Below, piece by piece: positions 1-8,394 of a stretch of DNA of 64,000 nt (the stretch's first letter is position 1; each line of letters begins with the position of its first letter). The notes under the pieces are model-generated. The model saw nothing but the letters and a program-made list of their open reading frames with translations. It ran no database searches and was not told where the DNA came from. The stretch spans positions 1-64,000 of the forward strand of contig JAODMY010000070.1 of assembly GCA_025465535.1 (NCBI GenBank), read 5' to 3'. The translations under genes were made by a program, and so were the position numbers. The stretch is from Glaciihabitans sp. GTDB lineage: Bacteria > Actinomycetota > Actinomycetes > Actinomycetales > Microbacteriaceae.

Positions 1-12
1 GCGTGACAAGCG

Positions 13-990
13 CTACTTTGCCTGTACGGAATTGCGCAGCTTGAGGCGACCGGCTGGCTCGCCCTTGCCGACCTCGACCTGGGATGAATGGGACTTCACG
101 AAGTCGGAAAACGAGCTGAACCCGAGGGATTTCTCGTTGAACGACGGATCCATCCGCATCATCTGGCTCTTGACGCCGCCGCTGTGCAGCCACTCCTCGT
201 CGGATCCGGCGTGCCCGAGTCGCAGCGCTCGGACGAGGAGGTCCGTCGCGGCCTGGGCGGGATCCACCGGCTCGACGACCTCGGGATCGGTGGACTTTTG
301 CGGTGAGGAGGCGCGCCGTCGCGCCGGCTTCTTCTCTGCGGGCGCGGGAGCGGCATCCGCATCCGGCACGACGGCCTCGACGACTTCCGGAGCTACCCCT
401 GGAGCGACTTTGGGCCTGGCCGGCTTCACCCCGGGGAGGTCGCCGTAGTACTTGAACTCGTTACAGGCGGCCGCAAGCTGCGGGCTGGTCGCACCGGAAA
501 CGCCGATCCCTACGACGTAGCGCCCCAGCCGCTTGCAGCGCTGTGCGAGCGGGATGAAGTCGGAGTCGCCGGCAACGATCACCACGTGGGTGATGTCGGG
601 AAGGCGGAACATGTCCTCGACGACGTCCACGGACAGGCGGATGTCGGCGCCGTTCTTCGCGTACGCGGCGGTCGGAAACATCTGGGTCAGATCCACTGCC
701 CGATCGACCAGCTGGCGCGAGTAGCGCGAGTTAGCGGGAACCGACCAGTCCGCGAACGACCGGCTGATGACGACCGTGCCGAAGGATGTCGCGTAGTCGA
801 GGATCGCGCCGACGTCGACGATTGCGCGCTCGGCCTCGTCGTCGATTGGCGCATCCTTCTTCGGCGCACCGATGTTGCGCGCCTTGTCCGACATAAACTT
901 GCCGCGCCCGTACACCTCGTCGTAGCGGGAGATCACGATGTTGTCGAAGTCGATGTAGACGGCCACGCGAGGATCGGACAGTTCGGCCAT
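13..990 (-). CDS. NYN-domain protein with C-terminal OST-HTH/LOTUS-like region
   Basis: A 325-residue protein whose first ~190 residues match the NYN (PIN-like, DUF88) fold, a metal-dependent RNase family. Acidic positions expected of the active site are visible: YIDFDN near the start, SVDVVEDM in the middle and VAGDSDF near residue 140. A charged Ala/Pro linker (about 190-245) joins it to a C-terminal segment of about 75 residues (ATDLLVRAL to RLKLR) that resembles the OST-HTH/LOTUS RNA-binding module commonly paired with NYN. Expected role: RNA cleavage or RNA quality control in the cytoplasm; substrate unknown. The ATG is preceded by GGAAGG at good spacing. It stands alone, transcribed towards the window edge. 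Confidence 0.85.
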   Translation of the reverse strand: MAELSDPRVAVYIDFDNIVISRYDEVYGRGKFMSDKARNIGAPKKDAPIDDEAERAIVDVGAILDYATSFGTVVISRSFADWSVPANSRYSRQLVDRAVDLTQMFPTAAYAKNGADIRLSVDVVEDMFRLPDITHVVIVAGDSDFIPLAQRCKRLGRYVVGIGVSGATSPQLAAACNEFKYYGDLPGVKPARPKVAPGVAPEVVEAVVPDADAAPAPAEKKPARRRASSPQKSTDPEVVEPVDPAQAATDLLVRALRLGHAGSDEEWLHSGGVKSQMMRMDPSFNEKSLGFSSFSDFVKSHSSQVEVGKGEPAGRLKLRNSVQAK

Positions 991-1152
991 TGAGGCACCT
1001 TCCGGAAAGGGATGCCCCCAGTCTTCCGGGTTGCGACGCGGGAGGCAATGCGCGCATCCGGCAATGCCGAGGCAGTCCAGGATCTGCGCGCCGCCGACAG
1101 AGCGCCGTCGAGGGCAATCGCCTACATCCTCCGTGTTGGCCGGTGACGTTTC

Positions 1153-1214
1153 ATCGAATGCCCTCTAACTGCGGATGTCTCGTCGCCGGCATCCGCAGTT
1201 ATAGGGCATTCGAT
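1153..1214. repeat. Long intergenic hairpin, 25-bp arms
   Basis: Two 25-base arms (1153-1177 and 1190-1214) are inverted copies with a single mismatch, separated by 12 bases. The arms carry AATGCCCT and CTGCGGATG. It lies in the ~270-bp gap between the cold-shock/DUF1294 gene and the NYN gene, both on the minus strand, so it would be transcribed behind the former. There is no T-run after either arm, so a classic intrinsic terminator is not obvious. The rest of the gap shows nothing recognisable. Confidence 0.8.
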
Positions 1215-1258
1215 AGGACCCCGGAGCGCCGCCTACTGAGCGCCGTCGAAAGCGTCAG

Positions 1259-1969
1259 CTAGAACGCGCCGCCGTGGACGATGAACTGTGTCCAGGTCGG
1301 GGACGTGAAGGCGATCAGCGCCGCGATATTGAGGGCGACGGTGCCCCAGAACGCGCGACGAAATTCGATCTTGCGGGTCTTGTGGCGCAGGACCTGCTGG
1401 GCGAGCATGGCGCCGGGCCATCCGCCGAGGAGTCCCAACGCGAGGAGGGTGCCCTCGCGAACCCGCCACTGGCGAGCCTGAGCCGCGCGCTTGTCCATGT
1501 AGTACCCGATGTAGGCGGAGAGACTCGTGACGGCGTAGAGCGCGATGACCCAGTCCGGAACGCTCCAGTGCGCCTCGAGTGTCGCGAAAACGGCGAGGAA
1601 GCCGAAGAAGACGGCGCTGCTGGCGACAACCTGGGTGTCACGCTGGTCACCCGTGGCAACGGTCGACGAGGAACCCAGTGGGGTCGAACCGCCGATGCCG
1701 CTGACCCGAATCGCCCGAATTCGACCGGTCGTCCTTTGATCGACCTCGAATTCGAGTGGGGCGCCCACGGTCGGTCGCGCACCGTCCCTCGGGAACTCCG
1801 AGACGTGCACGAACAGCTGCGAACTTCCGCGATCGGGCTCGATGAACCCGTAGCCGCGGCCATGGTTCCAGGTCGCGAGCGTGCCGGTGTGTCGTCGATT
1901 TACGGGCGGATGAGGGCGGGGTGCGCTCAGCGGGCTGGCCATCGATCTGCCGACGTTCGCATTCGTCAT
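1259..1969 (-). CDS. Cold-shock domain/DUF1294 membrane protein
   Basis: A 236-residue protein joining an N-terminal cold-shock domain to a C-terminal DUF1294 membrane region. The CSD carries RNP1-like GYGFIEPD and RNP2-like LFVHVSEF (about residues 35-95), which bind single-stranded nucleic acid. Two to three hydrophobic segments follow, then the DUF1294 signature with GYYMDKRAA and GLLGGWPGAMLAQ. The same fusion exists in other bacteria; its function is unknown, possibly tethering nucleic acid binding to the membrane. The start was moved in from 2041 to the ATG at 1969 (MTNANVG), which has GGAGA eight bases upstream. Divergent from the neighbouring exporter. Confidence 0.82.
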   Translation of the reverse strand: MTNANVGRSMASPLSAPRPHPPVNRRHTGTLATWNHGRGYGFIEPDRGSSQLFVHVSEFPRDGARPTVGAPLEFEVDQRTTGRIRAIRVSGIGGSTPLGSSSTVATGDQRDTQVVASSAVFFGFLAVFATLEAHWSVPDWVIALYAVTSLSAYIGYYMDKRAAQARQWRVREGTLLALGLLGGWPGAMLAQQVLRHKTRKIEFRRAFWGTVALNIAALIAFTSPTWTQFIVHGGAF

Positions 1970-2134
1970 CCCGAAATCTCCCCTTACGCCGCCGCGCCTT
2001 CCCCAGCGTACGTCCGCAAACGCTCGTTCGCTCGCCCCCAAAACGTGGCACGAATACCGCCCGGCGAGCCCCGCCCCTCGTTCTTGAGCAGAGCGGGGAT
2101 CGACTACCCATTGTCACGCGCTAGCCTCGAAGGG

Positions 2135-3613
2135 ATGTCCCAAACGTCTCCCGCCGTGGAGCTCGACCCCCGTCGGTGGCGCGCACTCTTCATCCTCCTC
2201 ATGGGCCAGTTCTGTGCGCTGCTCGACGTCAGCGTCACCAACGTCGCCCTCCCCTCGATCGGCCGCTCGACCGGAGCGGGGCCAGCCGAACTCCAGTGGA
2301 TCGTGAGCGGGTACGTCCTTGCGTTCGGCCTCATGCCCGTCATCGGCGGCCGACTCGGCGACACCCGCGGGCGCCGCCGCATGTTCATCATCGGTCTCAC
2401 TGGATTCGTGATTGCCAGCGCGATCGTCGGTCTGTCACCGGATCCGCTCGTGATGATCGGCGCTCGTGTCGTGCAGGGACTGTTCGGCGGGGTGATCGGC
2501 CCGCAGGTTTCCGGATACATCCAGAACGCGTTCCCGCGTTCAGAACGAGGTCGCGCCTTCGGCGGCCTCGGGCTCACGGTCGGCGTCGGAACGGCGTTGG
2601 GCCCGGTCGTCGGTGGACTGCTGATCGGAGTCGGCGGTCCCGAGTTCGGCTGGCGGCTTGTCTTCTTCATCAACGTGCCGATCGGTATTGCCGCCGTCAT
2701 CCTCGCGCGACTGTGGGTCGCGAAACTCGAGCCGGCCGGAGACCCGAAATCACAGAAACTCGACCTGGCCGGGGCGTTGCTGCTCGGCGCCACACTCCTC
2801 TGCATCCTGTTCCCGATCGTCGAGTTCAACGAGTTCCACAGCGGATGGCTGTTCCTCCTGTTCGTCCCCGCTGCGCTTTTCCTGCGTGGGTTCATCCGTC
2901 GTGAATCGCGCCTGACCCGCGAGGACGCGTCGCCGCTCCTCGACCTTCGCCTGTTCCGGGTTCCGACATTCGTGACCGGCGTCGCCTTCGCTGTCGTCTT
3001 CTTCTGCAGTAACACCGGGATTCCGCTCGTGCTCTCCCTCTACTTCCAGGAGGGCCTCGGATTCGCGGCGCTGCAATCCGGGCTGGGAGTCTCGGCCCTC
3101 GCGCTCGGATCCGTGGTCGCCGCTCCCATCGCGGGCAGGCTCGTTCCGAGGATCGGACGCCCGCTGGTCGTCGGGGGAGTGGCCGTCTTCTTCCTCACCA
3201 CCATCGTCGTCGGCCTCGTGGTGCGCACCTCGCCCGATCTCACGAACCCGCTCGACGTCGTCCTGCGCCTGGTGCTTCCGCTCTTCTTCCTCGGTCTCGG
3301 CGGCGGTTCGATCGTGACGCCCAACCAGACGCTGTCGCTGATGGATGTCGACCCGAGAATCGGCGGATCCGCCGGTGGCGTCCTCCAAACCGCGCAACGC
3401 GTCGGCTCCGTCACCGGGCAGACCGTTCTCGGCACGCTGTTCTTCGTGGCGGTCGCGGGAACGCAGGCGTCGACGGTCATCGGCAAGCCTGCGCCGAATC
3501 CCGCGGCCTTTGCGGATGCGCTCGACATCGCGCTGCTCGGCTCGCTCGTTTTCTCTGGCGCCGCGCTGACGCTCGGGATCGTGGATTTGCGGCGGAAGCA
3601 TTCGCGCGGGTAG
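2135..3613 (+). CDS. MFS drug exporter, DHA2 (EmrB/QacA) family
   Basis: A 492-residue, about 14-helix major facilitator of the DHA2 family, expected to export drugs by proton antiport at the cytoplasmic membrane. Family signs are LLDVSVTNVALP in helix 1, GGRLGDTRGRRRMF after helix 2 (the MFS loop 2-3 signature) and GLGLTVGVGTALGPVVGG in helix 5. The ATG at 2135 (MSQTSP) is chosen because the 287 codons before it in the long frame have no family resemblance and run antisense to the DUF1294 gene. AAGGG lies directly upstream. Immediately downstream is a TetR-exporter pair, so this stretch holds two related exporters in a row. Substrate unknown. Confidence 0.88.
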   Translation: MSQTSPAVELDPRRWRALFILLMGQFCALLDVSVTNVALPSIGRSTGAGPAELQWIVSGYVLAFGLMPVIGGRLGDTRGRRRMFIIGLTGFVIASAIVGLSPDPLVMIGARVVQGLFGGVIGPQVSGYIQNAFPRSERGRAFGGLGLTVGVGTALGPVVGGLLIGVGGPEFGWRLVFFINVPIGIAAVILARLWVAKLEPAGDPKSQKLDLAGALLLGATLLCILFPIVEFNEFHSGWLFLLFVPAALFLRGFIRRESRLTREDASPLLDLRLFRVPTFVTGVAFAVVFFCSNTGIPLVLSLYFQEGLGFAALQSGLGVSALALGSVVAAPIAGRLVPRIGRPLVVGGVAVFFLTTIVVGLVVRTSPDLTNPLDVVLRLVLPLFFLGLGGGSIVTPNQTLSLMDVDPRIGGSAGGVLQTAQRVGSVTGQTVLGTLFFVAVAGTQASTVIGKPAPNPAAFADALDIALLGSLVFSGAALTLGIVDLRRKHSRG

Positions 3614-3653
3614 GAATTGCTCTTTGCTCGCGCGTTACTCAACCAACAACATG

Positions 3654-3669
3654 TTTGCATGAGTGCAAA
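3654..3669. promoter_or_regulatory. Inverted repeat, candidate TetR operator
   Basis: TTTGCA-TGAG-TGCAAA is a perfect 6-bp inverted repeat 43 bp before the tetR start. TGCA occurs several more times downstream up to the start codon (TTGCAATTGC, ATGCATGC, GTGCAATA, ATGCAAAC). Such clustering in front of a TetR gene suggests autoregulation; that is an inference. Confidence 0.5.
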
Positions 3670-3711
3670 GTTGCAATTGCGTAGAAATGCATGCTGTGCA
3701 ATAATTCAGAT

Positions 3712-4344
3712 ATGCAAACTTCTGAGCCCGGGCTTCGTGAGCGCAAACGCGTAGAAACTCGCGACAAGCTCGAGACTGCAGCCGTGACTCTCGTGCTGCA
3801 CGACGGCCTCGAGCACGCGACCCTGGATGCGATCTGCGAATCAGCCGGTGTCTCGAACCGCACCTTCTTCAACTACTTCGATAGCAAAGAAGACGCGATC
3901 CTCGGACTAACGGACTCCGAGATCACCGACGACTCGGTCGCGGAGATCATGGCCGCCTACCCGGCCGCCGACGTGGTCGAACTCACGGTGCGCCTGATGA
4001 TCGGCGTCATCAATCCGTCGATCACGTCATCCAAGCTGCTGAAATCGCGGATGAAGATCGTGAAGCTTCACCCCCACCTGCTCGGTCGCTTCGCGTTGCA
4101 GATCCAGCGCATGCACGACCAATTGACCACCGCGATCCGGCCGATGCTCGCCGCGGCCCCAGGATTCGCGGACCAAAGCCCCGAAGAGTCCGAACTCTCG
4201 GCAGACGTGATTTTGTCCCTCTGTAGCGGTGCCGCTCGTGCCGCTGTGAAGGAGTGGACGACCACCGGAAACAAGGCGCCCATCGAGGCGGTAGAAGATC
4301 GAGCCATCGAGCTCGTGAGAAACACAGTTAAGAGACTGAAATGA
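3712..4344 (+). CDS. TetR-family transcriptional regulator
   Basis: A 210-residue TetR repressor. The helix-turn-helix is at about residues 30-55 (ATLDAICESAGVSNRTFFNYF), with the family's typical FFNYF(D/S)SKE transition into the ligand-binding domain. Start MQTSEPG at 3712 is chosen over the track's 3691, as the family usually begins with a short polar N terminus before RERKR. Its stop overlaps the start of the following exporter (ATGA), so the two are translationally coupled and the exporter is the likely target. The ligand-binding domain (residues 60-210) gives no hint of the inducer. Confidence 0.92.
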   Translation: MQTSEPGLRERKRVETRDKLETAAVTLVLHDGLEHATLDAICESAGVSNRTFFNYFDSKEDAILGLTDSEITDDSVAEIMAAYPAADVVELTVRLMIGVINPSITSSKLLKSRMKIVKLHPHLLGRFALQIQRMHDQLTTAIRPMLAAAPGFADQSPEESELSADVILSLCSGAARAAVKEWTTTGNKAPIEAVEDRAIELVRNTVKRLK

Positions 4345-5906
4345 CAAGCACAACCGTCGCGCCCAAGACCGCGGCAGAACTCGAAACGGATGCGGCCAAC
4401 AGGCGCCACATCCTGCTCATCTTTGCCGGCCTCATGGTCACAATGCTCCTGGCATCCCTCGACCAGACCATCTTCTCAACCGCGCTTCCGACAATCGTCG
4501 GCGACCTGCACGGTGTCGACCAGCAGCTGTGGGTGACCACGTCCTACATCCTGGCCTCCACCATCATGCTTCCCGTCTACGGCAAGCTCGGTGACCTCAT
4601 CGGCCGTAAGGGCCTGTTCATCGGTGCGATCGCGATCTTCATCGCCGGGTCGATCGTTGGCGGTCTCGCCACGGACATGACCACCCTCATCATCGGGCGC
4701 GCGGTCCAGGGTCTCGGCGGTGGCGGCCTCATGCTGCTGTCGCAGGCGATCATCGCGGATGTCGTTCCGGCTCGCCAGCGCGGCCGCTACATGGGCGTTA
4801 TGGGCGGCGTCTTCGCGCTTTCGTCCGTGGCTGGTCCGCTTCTCGGCGGCTACTTCACCGACGGACCCGGCTGGCGCTGGGGTCTCTGGATGAACGTCCC
4901 GCTCGGCATCCTCGCCATCGCATCCGCGATCTTCTTCCTTCGCCTTCCGAAGAACACCAAGGGTGTTCCGACGATCGACTTCGCGGGAATGGGATTGCTG
5001 GCCCTGGCGTCGACGGGCGTCGTGCTGATCACGGTCTGGGGCGGAACAACTTACAAGTGGGATTCCCTCACGATCATGGCCCTCATCGCCGCGACCGTGA
5101 TCGCGGCCGTGCTCTTCGTCCTGGTGGAGCGCAAGGCGGCCGAGCCGATCATGCCGCTGCACCTCTTCAGGCAGGCCAACTTCAATCTGACCACCGCGGC
5201 CGGACTGATCATCGGCGTCGCGATGTTCGGGGCGCTCGGCTACCTGCCGACGTTCCTGCAGATGGTGACCGGCGTCGACGCGACGCAGGCCGGCCTCCTG
5301 CTGATCCCGCTGATGGCAGGCCTGCTGGTGACATCCGTCGCCTCGGGGCAATTCGTGAGCAAGACGGGGCGCTACAAATTCCTGCCGATCATCGGAACCG
5401 CGATCACCGCCGTTGCGCTCGGGCTGTTGTCGACCATGTCGCCGACCATGCCGGTCTGGCAGATCTGCGCGTACCTCGCGATCATGGGCATCGGGCTCGG
5501 GATGGCGATGCAGATCCTGATCCTGATTGTGCAGAACACGTTCGCCAACTCGGAGGTCGGAACGGCCACCGCGTCGAACAACTACTTCCGCCAGATCGGT
5601 GCTTCGATCGGATCCGCGGTCGTCGGCAGCGTCTTCGTCGCGAACCTGCAGCACCTGCTCGCGGTCCGGCTTTCGAGCGCGGGTAGTGCGGCGTCTGGTG
5701 GGGCAACGAACTCCTTCACCCCCGAGGTCGTGAAGGCCCTGCCGAGCGCAGTTCGCCAGATCATCGTCGGCGCGTACAGCGACGCGCTCACCCCGGTGTT
5801 CCTCTACATGGTTCCGCTGATGCTCATCGCGACCGTTCTGCTTTTCTTCGTGAAGGAGAAGGCGCTGGCCACAACGATCGAGCACGAGGTCGTCACGGCC
5901 GCGTAG
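4341..5906 (+). CDS. MFS multidrug exporter, DHA2 family (14 TM)
   Basis: A 521-residue DHA2/EmrB-QacA type exporter with about 14 membrane helices. Visible signatures: ASLDQTIFSTALPTIVGDL in helix 1, YGKLGDLIGRKGLF in loop 2-3, and the helix-5 motif GGVFALSSVAGPLLGGYF. The start ATG overlaps the tetR stop (ATGA). This close coupling implies control by the upstream TetR protein. Proton-driven efflux of hydrophobic compounds at the membrane is expected; the substrate cannot be read from sequence. A GC-rich hairpin ending in a short T-run follows the gene. Confidence 0.92.
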   Translation: MTSTTVAPKTAAELETDAANRRHILLIFAGLMVTMLLASLDQTIFSTALPTIVGDLHGVDQQLWVTTSYILASTIMLPVYGKLGDLIGRKGLFIGAIAIFIAGSIVGGLATDMTTLIIGRAVQGLGGGGLMLLSQAIIADVVPARQRGRYMGVMGGVFALSSVAGPLLGGYFTDGPGWRWGLWMNVPLGILAIASAIFFLRLPKNTKGVPTIDFAGMGLLALASTGVVLITVWGGTTYKWDSLTIMALIAATVIAAVLFVLVERKAAEPIMPLHLFRQANFNLTTAAGLIIGVAMFGALGYLPTFLQMVTGVDATQAGLLLIPLMAGLLVTSVASGQFVSKTGRYKFLPIIGTAITAVALGLLSTMSPTMPVWQICAYLAIMGIGLGMAMQILILIVQNTFANSEVGTATASNNYFRQIGASIGSAVVGSVFVANLQHLLAVRLSSAGSAASGGATNSFTPEVVKALPSAVRQIIVGAYSDALTPVFLYMVPLMLIATVLLFFVKEKALATTIEHEVVTAA

Positions 5907-5926
5907 CTCGGCTCGCGAAATCAGAT

Positions 5927-5954
5927 CGGCCGTCTCGGGCAACCGAGGCGGCCG
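5927..5954 (+). terminator. Intrinsic terminator-like hairpin
   Basis: CGGCCGTCTCGG-GCAA-CCGAGGCGGCCG forms a 12-bp stem with one G-T pair, followed by TTTG. It sits 20 bp after the exporter stop and between convergent genes, so it probably ends the tetR-exporter transcript. Confidence 0.7.
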
Positions 5955-5980
5955 TTTGCGTGTCCCGCGGAGGCAGTCGC

Positions 5981-6385
5981 TTAGATGAAGTGCGCGACGA
6001 CGCCGAGGAGAACGACGTTGCCGACGAAGAGGCCGCTCAGCACTACGGCCGGAACCCTGTCGCGGAACGTGATCGCCCGACGCAGCGAGTGGCGCTGGGC
6101 AACTTCGTACTCGACCACAACCTCATCGATCGGAGTCTGGGCGGCCGGAGTCTCGGCGACCATGGGCCGAGCAGGGCTCTCGATGCGGGATTCGAACACC
6201 AGGTCAAGGGTGTACTTGAATTCCGGATCGGACTCGAGGTCGGGAACCAGCGACAACTCGTGCTCCGGAACGGCGGAAAAGTAGTCGGTCCACTCGGCAC
6301 CGTCGAACCACTGGCGGCGTGAGCGATCATTCCGGTCGGGATACCATCCCGCCGGAATGCGTCGCACAACCGCTGTGGCTGTCAT
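5981..6385 (-). CDS. DUF2510 domain protein with C-terminal TM segment
   Basis: A 134-residue protein beginning with a DUF2510 motif (IPAGWYPDRNDRSRRQWFDGAEWTD, about residues 9-34), a small tryptophan-rich domain common in actinobacterial membrane proteins. A polar acidic middle section follows and one hydrophobic segment at the end (VVLSGLFVGNVVLLGVVAHFI) would anchor it in the membrane with the DUF2510 part in the cytoplasm. The ATG at 6385 is preceded by GGTGG; the track's 6427 start is a TTG with poor context. Function unknown. Confidence 0.75.
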   Translation of the reverse strand: MTATAVVRRIPAGWYPDRNDRSRRQWFDGAEWTDYFSAVPEHELSLVPDLESDPEFKYTLDLVFESRIESPARPMVAETPAAQTPIDEVVVEYEVAQRHSLRRAITFRDRVPAVVLSGLFVGNVVLLGVVAHFI

Positions 6386-6606
6386 GGTTTCCACCAATGC
6401 ATTCGGATGATTTGTTGGGTAAGACAACGATAAAAGAAAATATCGCTTTCATGCTTGCCCCAGTTCGCGGGGCGAAACCTCTTCGCATGCTTTCCTCCCC
6501 GCAATCATTCATGGCGAGCTCATAGCAAGGTCATGTTCCGCTAATCGGCTCGGGGTGCAAGCTGTTTTACGAGTTCACGATCACATAGTCAGATCACCTG
6601 TTTGAC

Positions 6607-6636
6607 CCGGCCGCCGCGGAATACCGAGGCGGCCGG
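6607..6636 (-). terminator. GC-rich hairpin downstream of the sigma gene
   Basis: CCGGCCGCCGCGG-AATA-CCGAGGCGGCCGG pairs over 13 positions with one mismatch. It lies 36 bp beyond the end of the ECF42-type sigma gene. It resembles the hairpin at 5927-5954 in sequence. There is no strong T-run. The rest of the 6386-6671 gap shows no gene. Confidence 0.55.
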
Positions 6637-6671
6637 ATGTGTGTCCGGACCCGGTCGCCTCGTCGGCTGAA

Positions 6672-7904
6672 TCAGAGCGCTGCGCGTCTGCGCTCGAGCT
6701 GTTTCCGAGTCGAGGCGTCGGTCGTCAGCGAGATTGCCTTGTCATACGCGGCCTCGGCCTCCGGGATGCGCCCGGCTCTCGCGAGCAGGTGGGCGCGGGT
6801 CGCCCAGGCCGGCTGGAATCGTGGAGCGTCGATCCCCTCCAGCGCGGCGATTCCCGCATCCGCGCCGTCGACCTCACCGATCGTCGCGGCCAGCGAAACC
6901 CGGGCGCCGAGCGTCGGCGCGATGCGCACGAGCGCCTCGTAGAGCTTTTTCAGCGCGATGAAGTCGGTGTCGCCGCCGGCGAACCGCGAACAGTGGACCG
7001 ACTGGATGGCCGCCTCGAGTTGAAACCGCCCAGGCCGACCGAAGGTGTGGGCGTGCCGGAGCTGGCGCTCGCCGTTCGCGATGAGTTCGGCATCCCAGAG
7101 GGCGGTGTCCTGTTCGTCGAGGGGAATGCCTCCGAGCCTGGCCTCGGCCCGCGAACTGGAGAGCGCGATCAGCGCGGCGAGGCCGAACGCCTCCGGTTCG
7201 TTGCCGAGCAGTGTCGCGAGCGTGCTGGCCAGATAGAGCGCCTCGCCCGACATCGACTCGCGCTCCGTGGTTCCGGAGACGAGCATCCAGTCGATCGCGT
7301 ACGCGCCGTAGATCGCCTCGAGCACCGCGGGGAGGCGGGTCGGCATGTCGTCACGCGAGGGGATCGCGAACGGGATCCGGGCATCCCGAATCCGCCGCTT
7401 GGCGCGCACGAGGCGCTGGGCCATTGCGGCCTCCGGCACGGCGAACGCGGCGGCGATCTGGGCGGACTCGAAGCCGAGAACGGTCTGGAGCATGAGCGGC
7501 GTTCGAATGCCAGCATCGATTGCGGGATGCGCGCAGACGAACAGCAGCTCGAGCCGCTTGTCCGGGATCGCGGCTATGTCGAAGTCAATGTCGAAGTCGA
7601 ATTCGAAGTCGGCCCCGGTGCTGGTGGCGCCGAACACCGCGAAGGTGTCGTCAAGTGTGGCTCTCGACCGATGAGCCGAGGACTTGTAGAGGTCGCGGAG
7701 CCGATTGCGAGCCACGGTAACGAGCCACCCCTCGGGGTTGCCGGGGATGCCGCTTGTCGGCCAGGTTTCCAGCGCCCGTTCGAAAGCGTCGGAGAGCGCG
7801 TCTTCCGCCGCCGGGATGTCGCCGGTCGGTGCCGCGATGACGGCCAGAAGTCGCCCGTACGAAGTGCGGGCGACTCCCTCCGCGGTTGCCTGCGTGGCCG
7901 TCAT
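6672..7904 (-). CDS. ECF sigma factor, ECF42 type with C-terminal TPR-like domain
   Basis: A 410-residue sigma-70 family protein of the long ECF42 class. Region 2 is visible as AAEDALSDAFERALETWP followed by GNPEGWLVTVARNRLRD; region 4 is LGFESAQIAAAFAVPEAAMAQRLVRAKRRI. The rest (about 230 residues) is the helical, DUF6596/TPR-like extension typical of this class, ending in repeats such as ARAGRIPEAEAAYDKAI. There is no anti-sigma gene. ECF42 factors lie next to YCII/DGPF proteins, and here the YCII gene ends 11 bp upstream in the same direction. The ATG at 7904 (MTATQA) replaces the longer track start, which would overlap YCII. Target promoters are unknown. Confidence 0.9.
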   Translation of the reverse strand: MTATQATAEGVARTSYGRLLAVIAAPTGDIPAAEDALSDAFERALETWPTSGIPGNPEGWLVTVARNRLRDLYKSSAHRSRATLDDTFAVFGATSTGADFEFDFDIDFDIAAIPDKRLELLFVCAHPAIDAGIRTPLMLQTVLGFESAQIAAAFAVPEAAMAQRLVRAKRRIRDARIPFAIPSRDDMPTRLPAVLEAIYGAYAIDWMLVSGTTERESMSGEALYLASTLATLLGNEPEAFGLAALIALSSSRAEARLGGIPLDEQDTALWDAELIANGERQLRHAHTFGRPGRFQLEAAIQSVHCSRFAGGDTDFIALKKLYEALVRIAPTLGARVSLAATIGEVDGADAGIAALEGIDAPRFQPAWATRAHLLARAGRIPEAEAAYDKAISLTTDASTRKQLERRRAAL

Positions 7905-7915
7905 CGCGTGTTCTG

Positions 7916-8293
7916 TTACACCAGGCTGTGCCAGGCGCCGTCCTGGAAGACGATCGCCGACGGGCGGATTTCGACGGCGCCATACTGCGCGCCCGGACAC
8001 TTTTCGGCCCAGGCGATGGCGGCATCCAAATCCGGGACGTCGATTACGAACGTGCCGTTCAGGCGTTCCTTGGTGTCGGCGAAGGGGCCATCCTGAACCG
8101 TGGTCGCGCCATCCCGAACGCGGATGGTCGTCGACGCCGCGACGGGCTGCAGGATGTCGGCGGTCAACAGGACGCCCGCGGCATCGAGCGACTTGGCGTA
8201 GTCGTCGAACGCGGCACGGCCCCAGGCCAGCTGTTCTTCCGTGACGCCGGCGGTGTCGGCTTCCTGCGCCACGACGAGGAGTGAGTACTGCAT
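7916..8293 (-). CDS. YCII/DGPF-domain protein
   Basis: A 125-residue YCII-family protein (MQYSLLVVAQEADTAG at its start, DGPFADTKERLNGTFVIDV in the middle). The conserved DGPF motif is the hallmark of the partners of ECF42 sigma factors, which it immediately precedes. The fold is a small ferredoxin-like dimer with a conserved His/Asp pocket; the biochemical role is unproven, and it may help the sigma sense a signal. The ATG at 8293 is chosen from family alignment, with AAGGAA upstream; the ORF track's 8362 start adds a non-homologous leader. Confidence 0.88.
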   Translation of the reverse strand: MQYSLLVVAQEADTAGVTEEQLAWGRAAFDDYAKSLDAAGVLLTADILQPVAASTTIRVRDGATTVQDGPFADTKERLNGTFVIDVPDLDAAIAWAEKCPGAQYGAVEIRPSAIVFQDGAWHSLV

Positions 8294-8362
8294 GGGAATT
8301 CCTTCCGATCCATTGATACTGACACCTCTATGACGAGCAAGCCATGGCCCGATCGACACCAA

Positions 8363-8394
8363 TCGGTACTAGCTGGCGTCGGTACTAGCTGACG
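8363..8394. repeat. 16-bp tandem duplication across a stop codon
   Basis: TCGGTACTAGCTGGCG and TCGGTACTAGCTGACG follow each other directly with one mismatch. The second copy contains the TAG stop (minus strand) and last codons of the adjacent hydrolase, so the end of that gene appears duplicated just beyond its stop. Confidence 0.7.

Noticed and set aside
1274-2134. N-terminal 287 residues of the 779-residue frame before the first exporter
   Set aside because: Antisense to the cold-shock/DUF1294 gene and without homology; the exporter begins at 2135.
4476-5942. 488-residue minus-strand ORF opposite the second exporter
   Set aside because: Same antisense signature (Arg/Asp/His-rich), no domain, and the sense strand encodes a clear MFS protein.
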